Source: Morchella semilibera
Lineage: Eukaryota; Ascomycota; Pezizomycetes; Pezizales; Morchellaceae
Reading direction: 5' to 3'
Assembly: GCA_009192285.1 (NCBI GenBank)
Contig: WBVU01000016.1
Coordinates: 186,001 to 250,000, forward strand
DNA length: 64,000 nt
The notes beneath the pieces are model-generated. The model ran no database searches, was not told where the DNA came from, and worked only from the letters and a program-made list of their open reading frames with translations. Made by a program: the position numbers and the translations under genes. Within the stretch, counting starts at the first letter, position 1; every line of letters begins with the position of its first letter. This document shows positions 47,052 to 61,728 of the stretch, in pieces.

Positions 47052-49264
47052 GACGAATAAAGAATTAAAGAATTTATGTGATGTATATTTGCTTTTTTTT
47101 GTGGGTCTTTTATGCGGGTGTTTCGGTTCTGTGGGTTACATTTTAGGGAAGGTATTTTTTTGTTTCAAGCTTATACTTATACTTATTTTTTGTTTTACCT
47201 TCTTGGTCCTTGAAGGATTTATTCTGTGGTGTAAAATATTCCCTCCGTTTTTATTTATTTTTGTACTTTTCAAGTGGTTTGTGGAAAGAGTGAGTTATTC
47301 GCATTATTAGTATTTTAACGACGATAAAAAGGAAGATATATGGCTCGTATAAACTTCGGCGTTTTTTCTTTTTTCTTTTCCTTTTTTTTCCTTTAAGAAT
47401 CAGCCAATCAATCTACAGAAACTAGGGGATCTACTACTATAACGGTACCTAATGGCGGCATTAAATCTCTGGTTCCAATACAAAAAAAAAGGTCCCCCGA
47501 AGTTGACACGCCCCTTAGAGCTTCCCGCGCAATATCCATTTCTGAAGAAGTAATTTTGTGTGCTAAACGCGTACCAATAACCAAACGCGAGATCTCTTGG
47601 CAGCTTTAACACGAGGTCATTCTATTTCAAGCAAAAGGTGTGGTGGACTCTCTACTCTAGCTGCGGGTGTGTGGATCCGCTCTGTACGGTTCCTGATTTC
47701 TACGCACGAATCATACTGTCAGCGCTGGGCGTTCGCCGCTTTGTCGGTACATCAAATGTTGATACACCCCTGCAACATGTTCGGGCGGTGTTTCAATTTG
47801 TATCACCCTTTTCCCTTTTTGCCCCCTTCTCAGGCACTCCAAGCACTGATAACCAGAGGTTAACCTGGAAGGGTAATCTCGGGTGATAAAGAGGGTTTGA
47901 ATGGAATACCAGTGAAGGGCATGAATGAGACGTTTGATGTCACTATGGGAGATGAGCTTGGGGGTCGAGTTGATCCTGAGGTGTGGAAGTAGGATTTTAA
48001 TATGTATTTGTTCCCTACTAGAGCTGCTTTTCAAGTTTAGTAATTGTAGGACAGGTAGGTACACTTACTTACTGTACCGCAGCTGGGTTTATGTGGTTAG
48101 CCGGCTTGTCGGGATAAAGTACATCGTATGTAGAGGAGGAAGGAGGTTACAGAGGTGTGGATGGTTCCGATCCCCTGCGCGGCACGTCCACCCGCACAGC
48201 CTCTGTCAAAGGCAAGCTGGGCGTTGGGTAGCAGCTCCGGGAAGTCGCCGCTTTTTGCTCGCCGCTCACTTCTATTTTCTCCATTCTCGCATGCATACAT
48301 AGCGCCCCTTCCTGAATTCTGTAGAGTAAAAATGAGAAGTACCAAGTAGTGATTTCCACTACCACCGTCTGTTCTCAACACAATATATTTTCACTCGTTT
48401 TGTTTGTGAAGAATTTTTGGTAGTCGATGCTCATTGTCAGCTTTGTTTGGTTTGTAGTTGGTTTTTTCCCTGGGTAAAACACTGGCCATTCGTTCGTAGT
48501 CTGTGTTCTCCTGTCCGTTTTGGTGTATTAGGCGGAAACCTTAGACGGCCTCATCCGAGTCTCTGACAGCAGTAGAAGCATCCTTTCCCTTTCCCTCTTT
48601 TTTTTCCCCCTCTTCACTCTTCACACTCTTTGCTGTCTGTCTCCACGTTTAACCCCAGTCTGTCCTTTCTATCTGTTTCTTCGCTCTTTTCCCTGAACCT
48701 GAACCGTTATTCCCCCTCGGTTTTCTTTTTCGTATTATTACTCCTGATCCGACTTCATCCTCTCCCCCCATACCCCCCTTTCACTCGTTCTTGTTGTATT
48801 GTACACCACATACACACATAGTTGTCCGCTTGCTTTCAACTGTCCCTCGTCTTGCTCCACCCCTCAACACAGGGGAAGTGGAGAGGAGCCGTTCGCTATA
48901 GTCGTCGTCGTCAGCTAGCCGTTCCTGCGTCGCGCTGCTTCGCATCCGATCGTTTACAGTTGACGAGTGAATGAACCCTTGTTGAGCCTTATTTGGTTTG
49001 TCATCCTAGTCCTCTCTCGGCCTATTCTATCTCTTTCCCCCTGAGTTCACCGTTTGATCTCTTCTCCACGCCTTTACAATTACTCTTTGCCTTTTTGTTC
49101 TTTTGTTTCCTTACTATTGCTGCTGCCCCTCCTCATTCCCTTAGTGCTAACCGACGGGGTGGTCAGCATATCATCTAGCCGTCCGGGCTCCTTCGCTCAC
49201 ACATCTCCAGTGGTCGCATCCCTCCACGTTCACCATCACCACTACCAACTACATCTCCTACATA
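47052..49264. other. Intergenic region between the WHI5-type gene and the WSC sensor
   Basis: No confident gene. The first 350 bp are the T-rich 3' flank of the WHI5-type gene. A frame at 47638-47886 (+) has no recognisable family. From about 48590 to 49260 the plus strand is strongly pyrimidine-rich, as in a long promoter/leader of the WSC gene. Confidence 0.5.
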
Positions 49265-50274
49265 ATGAAGCACTTATCGACATTGGTTTTTGCCGCTCTC
49301 GGCGGGTATTTTCAACTGGCCCTCGGCGCAGATGCCACATACTACGCCTGTTACAGCAACCAAGGGAGTTTGGTATTGAAGGGGGAAGATGACTTTCAGT
49401 CGAGGGGTGCATGTCGAGTCACATGTGTAGACGATGCGAAAGCCGCTGGTGGTCCGGGATACTCGGTACAGGCAATGACGAACGAAACTCTTTGCTTGTG
49501 CTCACAAACACTTCCAAACGATATTTATAAGGTTTCCGACAGCGACTGCAAACAAACTTGCCCTGGATATAAAACAGAAACATGTAGGAATATACGCTCA
49601 TTGCACTATCAGTATTTTACGAATGTTGGCTCACGCGTTATGTAGGTGGTACTCGTTTGGGCACATATTTCTCGGTTTACCTGACAGGTTTAGACGATGG
49701 TACTCCTGATCAGGATCCAGCGCCTTCATCTTCTTCATCCGCTGCTACAAGCACATCAACTGGTTAGTGACATGGGCCGATTCGAAGGGCCCTCATACTG
49801 ATTTACTACTTAGAATTGGCATCATCAACATCATCAACAACCTCATCTACAGCAGCAGCATCAACCACTGCCGCGCCCGTTACATCGCCTTCTGCCACCG
49901 CTACGTCCGAACCCTCGTCATCAGTCAATACAGCAGGTGTTGCCGCCGGGGTGGTTGTTGGAGTACTTGCAGTTGCCGCTATTGGCTTTGGGGTTTTCTT
50001 CTTAATGAAGAAGCGGAGAAGAGAGAGGGTTGAGGAGGAGTACAGGAAATCTGCGGCAGCTAGGGAGTTTGCAAGAAAGCCTGAACAGGATCATCGGCTG
50101 GATCCCGTAATGATTCAAAGGAGAGATAGCGTTGGAAGCATTGCAGATAACCAGGACTACTCTCGAAGAATTCTCAAGGTAAGTTTATCATGTCTCAAAA
50201 TTGGGAGCCTGGTTCAAGTGTTTCTTTCTTGCTGACAGGACTTGGTACAGGTTACAAACCCAGATGGAAATTAG
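49265..50274 (+). CDS. WSC-domain cell-wall stress sensor, single-pass membrane protein
   Basis: Probable mechanosensor of the cell wall integrity pathway at the plasma membrane, similar in design to yeast WSC1-3. Exons 49265-49583, 49646-49762, 49814-50178 and 50251-50274 total 825 nt, 274 residues. Order of features: signal peptide (MKHLSTLVFAALGGYFQLALG), WSC domain with its conserved cysteines (CYSNQGSL, SRGACRVTCVD, TLCLCSQTLP, and C GGTRLGTYFSVYLTG across the first junction), Ser/Thr-rich stalk likely to be O-mannosylated, one transmembrane helix (AAGVVVGVLAVAAIGFGVFF), and a cytoplasmic tail starting MKKRRRERVEEEY and ending YSRRILKVTNPDGN. The final exon is only 24 nt; an alternative acceptor 12 nt upstream would add DLVQ before VTNPDGN. 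Confidence 0.88.
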
Positions 50275-52933
50275 AGAAATGATCAGTCTAAGTTCTTTTT
50301 ATTTATTTATTTGAAGGCTAGATTGGTCTAGGAAAGGCCAAGTCGTTGGGTTTTTTCTTTCTTTTTTTGTAGTCCATATCTGTAGTTTTTCCCCCGCCAT
50401 TCTATCCATACCATCCTTCTTTGTCCTCCCGGATCCCAACTTTACTCTGTGTAGTCAACTGTAAATGGCAATTGGTAGGCTTTACGGGACAAATCATTCT
50501 AGGAGGATGGTTTTATTTTTGTTTCTTTATATATCATTTTCCTTTATTTATTTCTATTGATATCAGGTGGGCATGGTTGACAAAGGGGGAATTGGTGGAT
50601 CCTGTTTTTAAGCACCTTTATTTTATCACATTTCTTGCATTCCTTTTGTGGCCCTACTTGCTTCGTTTTTTTGTGTATCTATCGTTCCGTTTCCCCCCTT
50701 GTGGACTCCGCTTTTTTTTTTTTTTTTTTTTTTGCCTGTTTGTTTATTCCTCATGTCACGTGTGTTATTAGAGATCTCTCTCTCTTTGCCGCCCTCCATC
50801 TGTATAAACCACAACCTCCTTTCATTCTCACGATAGTCTTTTGTATTTATATGGAGTGAGGCAGTTGGAGAGCGGGGGCTGCGGTTTGCGAAGGAGTGAA
50901 AGATATTACTCGGGAGAAAGGTGGTTAATTGGGGTTTACTACTAGCTAACTGATCGGTTAAACTTGAACTCTTCCTCACAATTACTTTCCCTTTTCCCTG
51001 TGCATTGCTATTTCTTTAAATGATTCGAACTGGTGGAAGTTCAAAGTGGGGTAGTCCCTTGCCGCGTAAGGATGGCACTACGCAAATACATGTATTTCCC
51101 CGCATGCGTAGCTACAGCAGCGTTAATAGAAAACACTACAATCTAAGGGTATGTCGGGACCAAAGATTGGTACCCTCATAGGGCGCTTACCTTTATACTA
51201 AGCGTGATTTTGTATGAGCAAAACCCAGAAGGACCGTAAACACATATCCTTATAGCGCGATTATTCTTATAAGGGTACCCTTATAGGGAGATTCGACTGT
51301 ACTATAAACGCAATAGCGTTACATGTATTTTTACCAGCGACTAAATACATGTAGTCAAAGCTCAAATTCTCTCTACCAAAGTAAAAGGTTTCTCGTTCCC
51401 CTTTCCCTGGTCATGTTGCATCACTCACCTCAATCGTATGATGTCGATCGACTTTCGCGCCTATTCCTTCGTTGATACAGTGATTATGTGCGTGCAGCTA
51501 ATATGTGAGTCTTTAAACGGCCTAGAAAGATACCGTTGTTTGTGAACCAAGCCTGTAAACCCCTATTGGCCTGAAATATATGCCCTCGTACATTGAAACC
51601 ATCTGTTCGGGTGTACCTCCGGTCCTTAAGCTTGGATACATCCATTTAAGTACTAAAGAGTCTCCTTGATTCTTATAATCATTCTTTATTAGAATAACAA
51701 TACATACAAGGAATATATGCAGCCCCATGGACAATTCCAGAACGATAACACCAGAAAAGAAGACAAGGACGCATGGCGTTTTTGCTGGTTATTTTTAGAT
51801 GCCATTCTCTAGATTGTGTTTTAACTGGCGTGTTTTTATTCCTCTCCCTTTATACATACCTGGAATGAATAGAATACATGTACTTATGTAGGTCCTGACA
51901 GTGCTAGATCCTGGTAAGATATTGTAATCGCAATTAACCCATCCAAGGCCATATACATTTACCAGCTACAGTCCATGTCAATGTCAATTATCTCATAAAC
52001 TCAAAGGAGTCACCGGTCTGCGTTGAGAGCCCCCGATGGCCAACTCCAGTATGATCCGCTTGACCCTGAACTTTATAAAATCAATTAGTTTTTACAAATA
52101 TCTTAAATTGACTACTTGTAACCATACATAGTCACTCGCATTGAAACCCTAACCCCGATATAACAATGGGATCAGAAATCCCGGTGTGTATGTATGGAAG
52201 TATTAGGTGACTATATGTAGAGACATATATTTTATGAGGATGCTTAGTCCACGGGTATTTGAGCAGGAGAATTGTAATTAATGTAGTGGCTAATAATATG
52301 TATATTATGATCTACACGTAGAAGGGTTCAGGAAGTATCCCATGGTAATAAAAGATGGTAGGTCTCAAACTGGCATAGCTGTAACTTTAAGATATAACGT
52401 ACATGTATGTAGGTACATATAACTAAGTAAACGTGGAAACATTACTACCCAGCATTTCCGCAACACAACCAAGTGGGCAGATCAACAACTTGATTTCGGG
52501 TTTTTATGTGATATTTCTCGGGATATACCCTCTAGGATGTAGCTATTAGTATATGTAGTCGACTATACTATGCGCACTTATAGATACTAAGACAAAAACT
52601 ATGAAACTCCCTCTTTCACCCCCCCCCCCCCCAGGGTCTCCCACTTTCGTGGTGGTATTGAACTAAAACCCGCAAAAAACGAAAGAAAACTTGAATTCGT
52701 AAAGGGTAAAACGCGGAACACAAATACAAACAGGGAAAAAAGATAGTAGTGAAAAAGGTAACGAGAATCTTTAAGATTACCACTTAGTTGATATGTGTGA
52801 AAACGAGCGCATAAAGTGTGATGAACAGCAGCTCAATGTGGCCAAATACCACCAGCAAATTGTTTTTCCCCAAACCAACAAGAGTGGCCCGCGACAATAC
52901 AAAGGAAAACTATCCGTCATAATGAAACCAAAC
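50275..52933. other. Convergent intergenic region between the WSC sensor and phosphatidylserine synthase
   Basis: No gene seen. It holds the T-rich 3' flank of the WSC gene (T run at 50710-50732), a pogo-MITE-like element at 51139-51299, TACATGTA palindromes near 51088, 51323, 51347, 51877 and 52400, and a run of 14 C at 52619-52632. Confidence 0.55.
51139..51299. mobile_element. Candidate pogo-derived MITE
   Basis: About 161 bp between TA dinucleotides (51137-51138 and 51300-51301). The reverse complement of the right end reads CAGTCGAATCTCCCTATAAG, sharing CAGTCG with the ends of the full pogo element at 36228. The left end CAATCTAAGGGTA looks like a shortened version of the same end. Several ATAAGG/CCTTAT words repeat inside. 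No coding capacity. Confidence 0.5.
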
Positions 52934-53935
52934 TCAGAGCTTCGGGATATGTATCGACTTTGACACCATCGCGCACCCACTCGCACAAAAGATCAAAACC
53001 GCCGGGTGAAACTCCAATAATCCAGTTCCAACAGTTCCGAGTGGCAGGGAATCCAGAAGCCAGCCCTTAGACGCCCAATATGCCATCAATGATACAATGG
53101 AGAGCGTAGTTGGGATAGGCGTCCCTTCGAAGTATTTGGACTTTCCCGTGGCATCCTTGGGAAGCATTTGAACAGTCACATTGAAACGTGCCAAACGAGA
53201 AAGACCGCAGAGGACGAAGAAAGTTAGAAAGATAGTGTCAAGGAAAGTGCGGAAACCGAGAGCGAATGCGCACGAAGCAGGAGCCATGCCGAAAGATATC
53301 TAGGTGCCACATGTTAGCATTTACAGCAGCAGTAGTAGTAACAGTAGCAGCGGTAAATAAGAAAAACGGACAAGGTCAGCGAGTGAATCCAGCTCTTGGC
53401 CCATAAGGGAGCTTTTCTTGCGCCATCTAGCGACCTTTCCATCCATAAAGTCAAAGAAGAGCCCAAATGGCATGAAGGTCATCGCAATATAGAGTTGCGA
53501 GAGGTCGTCAGGACTGCCGAGGCAGTACCGCAGTGATGAAAATATACTCATTGCGCCGCAAAAGCCTGTAAGTTGTTAGTTCCTGACAAGTTCCGCTATT
53601 GATAGGATTCTTTCGGATTGAACAAACCGTTGAGTTCTGTGATCAGGTCGGCCATGTGTAGTGCGCTATGAGGTTCATGGCGGTCCGTTAGATTTACTTG
53701 AATTACGCCCACGGCGGAGGTGTAGGTGGATCGTATGGGTATTATTACCGTATCATAGAGAAGTGTCTGTTGTCGACTACAAGTTCTACCGCCTTTACTT
53801 TCGTATCGGCATCTTATAGTAGTGTTAGCTAAGGACACTGGGGCGTAAATTATGAAAGTTCTAATGAACAAAAAAGCTAATACCTTTGGCCGGAAGATTT
53901 GCATCGTTTGATGTAGTCCCGCTTCTTCGTGACAT
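52934..53935 (-). CDS. CHO1: CDP-diacylglycerol-serine O-phosphatidyltransferase (phosphatidylserine synthase)
   Basis: Makes phosphatidylserine from CDP-diacylglycerol and serine at the ER membrane. Five exons: 53935-53884, 53812-53749, 53665-53628, 53565-53372 and 53299-52934, total 714 nt, 237 residues. The CDP-alcohol phosphotransferase signature DGxxARx8Gx3Dx3D is complete: [19 protein letters not shown] then SLAD. Preceding it is [19 protein letters not shown] then [16 protein letters not shown], spread over exons 2-4. After it come [26 protein letters not shown] and [12 protein letters not shown], with several hydrophobic helices, and the C-terminal SKSIHIPKL. The first exon encodes [18 protein letters not shown], a typical short cytosolic N-terminus. 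Without the small exons 1-3 the protein would lack its conserved start. Confidence 0.94.
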
Positions 53936-55679
53936 ATTTTCTTTCTGGTGATTCGACGTGACGGTGGAGGTAAGGCGATGTTATGGTATATGAGTAGAAC
54001 AAATAACAACGATTCTCTTACTAAATGATGTCTGAAGAACAAAAGAGCTATATAGATTCACAAGATAAAAAGATGCTGTTAGGTGGTGTTGAATCGTGTC
54101 GTGAAGTGAAGAAGGTGTTGGGGTTTTTCTCTTTCTGTGATGTCGAGACGACTTGACCAGGTTTGGAGGTTGGGGCTGTGCCAAGAACAGCGGTCCTTGT
54201 GACGTGCACCGACCGATGAGGACGGTCAGACAATCTTGCTGGAACAACAGAACAGAACAGTGCCAGGGACCAAAGGGTAATTGACACAAGCTACATGTAC
54301 CTACCTATGGATGCTCAACCGCATGCATGGGGGAGAATAAGAGTTTGGGATTGCTAGTGTAGGGGGGCTATTCTGCAGCGATTGGGCCCAAGTGTCATCG
54401 ACACTCCGTCTCTGACCCTAGCTAATTCCCACAGGTAAGTACATGTACCTATGTGCAGGTACTCTATAGATCTACCTACTCTACGTGTATGTACCTAGAT
54501 ACATACAGTACCTAAATACTCACACAGGGGAAGTCCCCCTTTTTTCCCTCCCAGTGCTTGATTTCTCAAAGAAACATGAGGCAGCCAGGTACATGTTTTG
54601 CGTGGAAGTGCAAACTCCCCGTTCTCTTGGTATTTAGCCCAATCTTCAATTGATGTTTATTCTAGGGAAACGTACCTATTATACGGGAACTGGGATAAAA
54701 ATGGCTGTATTAACTCCGTTTCAATTTCCCCAACCTTTCTGCATTGTATATTCCTATGGGTGGCGCCCGAACAGGGTGTGATAGAGTGTCAGTAATCTTG
54801 CGGCCTTGGGGTTCAAAGGAAGTTAAGTTCCAGGTTTGCGAAGTTTAGGACATAACTCCACATATAAAGGTTCTAGGTTTTCAGACACTCTTGTTAGTGT
54901 ATGTATTACCAAATTCTTCTTCTCATTAGATCTGTTTATTCAGAAATTCCCTCAACACCTCTTATATCCTGCATCGATGGCCGGACACCGACCCGATGCG
55001 ATTGAATTTCAATTGAAACGCCTTTACATCCCTACTTGAGCGACTTTTATATCACAACAGTACGCTTTTGAGTTTTTTTTTTACCCCAAAGGCGCCGTTT
55101 CCGGCGAAACATGTGCCAAATAGCACGATATCAATGCTTTAAAACAAAGTCGTCGTCGCCATAACAACTCCAATCTTGATGCTCGGCTCAAGCACGGGCC
55201 ACAGCCTTGCAAGACCCCTCTTTTCCGGTTGAATGACGTCGATGAAGATGGTGGGGGACGATGCCAAGAAGCTCACCCCGCCCTTCGTCCCGCACTTGTT
55301 TTAGTAGCAAAGGGTAGAACCCGTGGGGTTTATATCAAAAGGAGTGAGAGAGAATCTGATCCCGTTAGTTAGCCTGCGGATCTTTATTCGCACGAGTTTC
55401 TAGCCGCTGCAGAGACCCTGATTTCTTGTTTTTTTTTTTTGGTCGTAGGATCTCCAGATAGCTTCCCCACCTCAGCTATCTCTTTGTGTCCGCCTCCTTC
55501 CATCTCCGCAGCTGTTTAATTCTCTACTCGCTCCATCCACCGTCCCTTCCTTCCTTCCTTCCTTCCTTCCTTCCTTCCTTCCTTCCTTCCCATAACCCCT
55601 CCTTGCATTCAATCCTCTAGGCACCTCAACCTATCATTCATCCATTCGTCCATCATCCAGCCATCTATAGCCAGTTACT
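53936..55679. other. Divergent intergenic region between phosphatidylserine synthase and SLM1
   Basis: No gene seen. TACATGTA palindromes occur near 54293 and 54441. The SLM1 side ends in a pyrimidine-rich leader with a TTCC microsatellite. Confidence 0.55.
55545..55590 (+). repeat. (TTCC)n microsatellite in the SLM1 leader
   Basis: About eleven uninterrupted CTTC/TTCC units, 46 bp, 90 bp before the SLM1 start codon, inside a pyrimidine-rich leader. Confidence 0.93.
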
Positions 55680-58214
55680 ATGACCAGCACATCTGCTATT
55701 AACCCGGCTGAAGGGGCCGGGAATGCAAGCGGTGAGCACCAGCAATCAACCCTTAGGAAGGGCTCTGTGGGTTACTCCGATTCTAAAAAGCCCCGGTCAG
55801 GCTCAGTTGGTGAGCCAGAGAGTAGAAACTCAGTCTTCTACACACCAATCCCAACTCAAACCAACCCCACTGAGACCCTTGCCAACCGGTTCTCTGGTAA
55901 GTTATATCTGCAGTATATCTACCTAAGTAAGATCGGATGCTCATTCATGATTATAGCATGGAGGAAGGTTTTGAAGGACTTCATCAATTATTTCCGCGAG
56001 GTTCAGGTATCGTATGAGAACCGCGCTAAGGGAATAACTAAAATCAGTCAAACTTTGAATACCACTATTCAGCCGTCAGACTTTGTCAAGACCGGGGGTA
56101 TCTTGGACACAAACAATGTTCTGCGGGAGTTTCAAAAAGAACTCTATGGCAGCAACGATAATGCCACTAAAACTCTTGCCAGTATCATCAATAACCTCAA
56201 TAGCCTGAGGACAGACCTCAATCTCAAGATCAAAGAGATCAAGGCACTATCACCTGACTTCAAGAATAATGTCGATAAAGAGAAAGAGAATACTCGTAAG
56301 GAGATTATCAAGCTAACGGAGGCACTCACTGCTCTCGACTCAAACCCACAAAATGCTTCTGGGAAGACGGATCCTTACCTTGTCAAGCTCGGTTTACAAA
56401 GGCAACTCAAGCGTCAAATTGATGAAGAGAATTATGTTCACAAAGTAGGTTCTTATCAGCTTCTAGGTGATAATAAATTCTAAACGAAGACTAGGCGTAT
56501 ATCAACATTGAGACCAGTGGGCGTGAGTTGGAGAGAATTATCGTTGTTGAGATTCAAAAGTCTTTCGAGACCTACATTAAGCTTATCAAACTCGAAGGAG
56601 AAGGCCAAAATGACTTTGCACAAAGACTGACCACATCCACTCTACAACTTCCAGCTGACCGTGAATGGTCAGCTTTCGTTGAACGAGATCCGGGAATGCG
56701 TGGCTCTTCAGTTCCATTGAGGACCGTCAGTGATATTGAGTATCCTGGCCATCAGCACCCTGCTGCTCTTGAGGTCCGCTCCGGTTTGATGGAGAGAAAG
56801 TCTAAATACCTTAAATCCTACACACCTGGATGGTATGCCCCCGCAAAGATATAGCAATAAAGTGTCTACTAACGATGTTGTAGGTTTGTCCTATCATCGA
56901 CCCATTTACACGAATTGTGAGTCTATAACCCTTATTTCCCCATGATAGATAGATACTAATGATCAACTAGCAAAGTATCCGATCGCACTAGTGATCCTGA
57001 TCCAGTCATGTCGCTTTATCTTCCAGAGGCCTCCCTTGGAAAGCACTCTGAGCCTGGCGCCACATCTCATAAGTTCATCTTGAAGGCTCGTCAAACAGGT
57101 GTTCTCCATATGTAAGTATTGCCCATTTAACCCCACAAAACTCTCGTGGCTAATAGCTCACAGGGGCCATAATTGGGTTTTCCGTGCCGAATCTCATGAA
57201 GCTATGCTTGCGTGGTACGCGGATATTAAGAAACTCACAGAGGTGTCTGGTGCCGAGCGCAACGCGTTTGTTACGGGAGTGGTACATGGTCACCATGAAC
57301 CTATCGATACTACCAACCCGGAGGAAACCAGTGACGATATCGGCCTAGACAATGATGAAGCCGACGAGATACCATACTCCACCAATGCTAGCGCTTTTGC
57401 GGTACCTATTGTGCAAGAAAACAAGCGGCCTGAAGGTGGTAGATTCCCTAGTGATCTTAATGTTAATCGTGGGGCGACCAGTGTGGCTGGTGAATCGGAC
57501 CGCTCAATTATTGGTGCTGCTGGTGCCCTTGGTGGCTCTTACGGTAATGAAACACAACCTTCAGGGAGATCTCGCAGTGGCAGCCAGTCCTCTACCTGGT
57601 CTTACGATGAGAAGGTTCGTTTTATAACAAAATATTTTTGTGAAAGATAGGGCTAATGACCATAGCACCCTGTCCACAACACTATGGACGAGGAGGCCGA
57701 TGAATTCCTTCCGGTTGGAGCCGAAATTTCTCCTGCTGTCGAACGCCGTATGTCAGTCAGACACGACTACACCGACCATGAAGCACTGGCCAAGAGCCAA
57801 AACCCCGCAAGCCGCCGCCGAGGACCCCCCTCCCGTAAGCCAACGGCCAGTTACGGAATTGACCCTATTACCGGATTACCCGATATAGGAATGGGCGGCC
57901 CAGGATCGGCTCTCTCGGCCATTGATTGGAGCACTGTTATCGCTGCTAACGAGAATAAACCATCTAGCCCAACCTTCCAGCGAAGGCCCCCCTCTCGTAA
58001 GCCTACCGCTAGCTATGGGATTGATCCTGTCACCGGAATTCATGAGTATCCTGTCGAACATGGGCACCACTCGGGAGCTGTGGTGGGGGCACCCTCGATT
58101 TCTGAGAACGCCCCAACAAGGGCTCTTGAAGGTAGGCCCACTTCACCCCGGACGGAGTCTCAGAGCACTATCAGTGGCCTTCACTTCCCGGGCGAGTATC
58201 CTAAGAATACCTAG
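55680..58214 (+). CDS. SLM1: SLM1/SLM2-type PH-domain protein (TORC2 and PI(4,5)P2 effector)
   Basis: Plasma-membrane adaptor that binds PI(4,5)P2 and links TORC2 to actin, eisosomes and sphingolipid control. Seven exons: 55680-55896, 55957-56444, 56495-56832, 56884-56916, 56971-57111, 57164-57614 and 57666-58214, total 2217 nt, 738 residues. An N-terminal disordered part is followed by an F-BAR-like helical domain (WRKVLKDFINYFREVQVSYE to ETYIKLIKLEGEGQNDFAQR). The PH domain starts at RKSKYLKSYTPGWFVLSSTH and ends at GHNWVFRAESHEAMLAWYAD. The 33-nt exon 4 supplies FVLSSTHLHEF inside the PH fold. The C-terminal tail is disordered and holds a near-perfect internal duplication (PPSRKPTASYGIDPITG at 57823-57873 and PPSRKPTASYGIDPVTG at 57988-58038). 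Divergent from phosphatidylserine synthase. Confidence 0.93.
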
Positions 58215-59035
58215 GCTGATTTTTGGAGGTTAAATTCGTTCTACGGGTTGTTTCAACTGGATAACCAGGCTAAATTGCGAGTTTTTTCTTTTCCTTTTTT
58301 TTTTGTTGACTTGAGAATCTTTGGATTACACGGAAGCAAGGGTCTGCAATGTTTGAGCGGGAAATTGGCGAACATGTATTGAATGTTATGGTCGTTTTGC
58401 TTAACTACTCGTTTTTTTGTCTATCTGGATTACAAGGTCATTTGAGTATGGTAATTCACCGTAGCGCAACTTGATACCCAAGGAAACTATACTGCAACAA
58501 CTTGGCTGTAGTTTTCAACGACAATATATTGTATAAACGAACTTGGGATAAGATTGATACCGCTGAGGTTAGTTGGGGGTCGAGCCAAGGATGTGGTTAC
58601 ATGCAATTTACCTATTTATGTGATTTATGTGAAGGTAACACTATTTAATCAAAGCCACCGGAATTCGTGAGCTAATTGAAAGAGCTTCATGGAGCTCTAT
58701 ATAAAGTTTATCTAGTATCGAGAGAGATAGGAAGCGGTGATGGCGGCAGTACTAATTATGTATTAGGTAATGGCAACTTGTAAGAGAAACTCCGAGTGAT
58801 AGATCGTGACTAAGCCAAACATTGAAAGCCTGGCTGAAGCGAGTGATACAGTATGACCGATAAACTCAGTGACCATAACACATATGTCTCGGCATTTTTA
58901 TGACCAAAAAATAAATTCCTGTATACAACAAGTATAGGATGAAAAATAAGGAAATAGGGAGAACACTAGAGAGTAAATGCAAATAGGATGGTTCTATCAT
59001 TGAACAGAAACAGGTATGATGAACACCCACTCTAC
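58215..59035. other. Convergent region between SLM1 and the chitinase
   Basis: No gene seen; AT-rich 3' flanks. Confidence 0.5.
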
Positions 59036-60959
<1,924 letters not shown>

Positions 60960-61460
60960 GATAGAGATGAATATGAGCTGTATTTATAGTTTTAATAGCT
61001 CGTGATAATATCTTTGAAAGCGTGGCGCAGCATGAGAGCTTGGACATTGAGTTGTGGGGGTGGAGTAGCTGAAGGTAAGACTGACCACGCACGCACGCAA
61101 CATCAACTGTTTGATCCTGGGAAGACGTTTGCCATTGGAATCCTGGCAGTGCGAATAGCAGCAACGGTTACGTGTTTACCAGGTACATATTCTGGGTGAG
61201 GTTTCACTGCAGGCGCTGGGATGTAGAAGGGTAACTAAACACCATGTGAAGATCAGTACATGTACTTGGTAGGCACTGGACTTTCGATAAGGTCGTGGGA
61301 AGCGCCATGAGCAGATACACGGAGTTTTGCTTGTTGCTATCACATATCATGGACAACACAGTACATGTTCTATAGGTACATAAAAAAAGTCCGGCGTAGA
61401 TTGTTCTCTACAGGTATTGTACAGAGACGATACCTAACGCAGCTTGTATGTTCCGAGATA

Positions 61461-61467
61461 TCACGTG
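61461..61467 (+). promoter_or_regulatory. TCACGTG, candidate Cbf1 site in the RPS0 promoter
   Basis: TCACGTG about 265 bp before the RPS0 start. In Candida and many other ascomycetes ribosomal protein promoters carry Cbf1 sites together with Tbf1 sites. One match by itself is weak; its value is the pairing with 61554. Confidence 0.4.
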
Positions 61468-61553
61468 CCTGTCACTGCCACAAAATTTAGCGCCACATCA
61501 CAGGCTGTGTTGCGGGGCTCACGCACACCCAACAAAAGACAGTCCCACGAGAC

Positions 61554-61561
61554 CTAACCCT
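61554..61561 (+). promoter_or_regulatory. CTAACCCT, candidate Tbf1 site in the RPS0 promoter
   Basis: CTAACCCT is the complement of AGGGTTAG, the telomere-like Tbf1 motif, about 170 bp before the RPS0 start and 90 bp after a CACGTG site. Confidence 0.4.
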
Positions 61562-61728
61562 GTAATTTCACGCCCACAATTCGACTGCAACCTCACAACC
61601 AGCAACGGTGCGAGATCCGGGCACATCACGACAACATCCACTTTTACGACAGCTGCCTCGTTTTCCTAACGCCCCGGAGGGATCTCGAATTTCAATTTTA
61701 AAACAATCCCGCCCAAAAATCTATAATC

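Larger units (their letters stand above)
60960..61728. other. Divergent promoter region between chitinase and RPS0
   Basis: No gene seen. It contains the CACGTG and CTAACCCT sites listed separately and ACATGT-type palindromes near 61259 and 61362. Confidence 0.55.

Noticed and set aside
53596-54042. 148-codon minus-strand frame as a long N-terminus of phosphatidylserine synthase
   Set aside because: Splicing three small exons out of this region gives the conserved N-terminus; the unspliced reading is not conserved.
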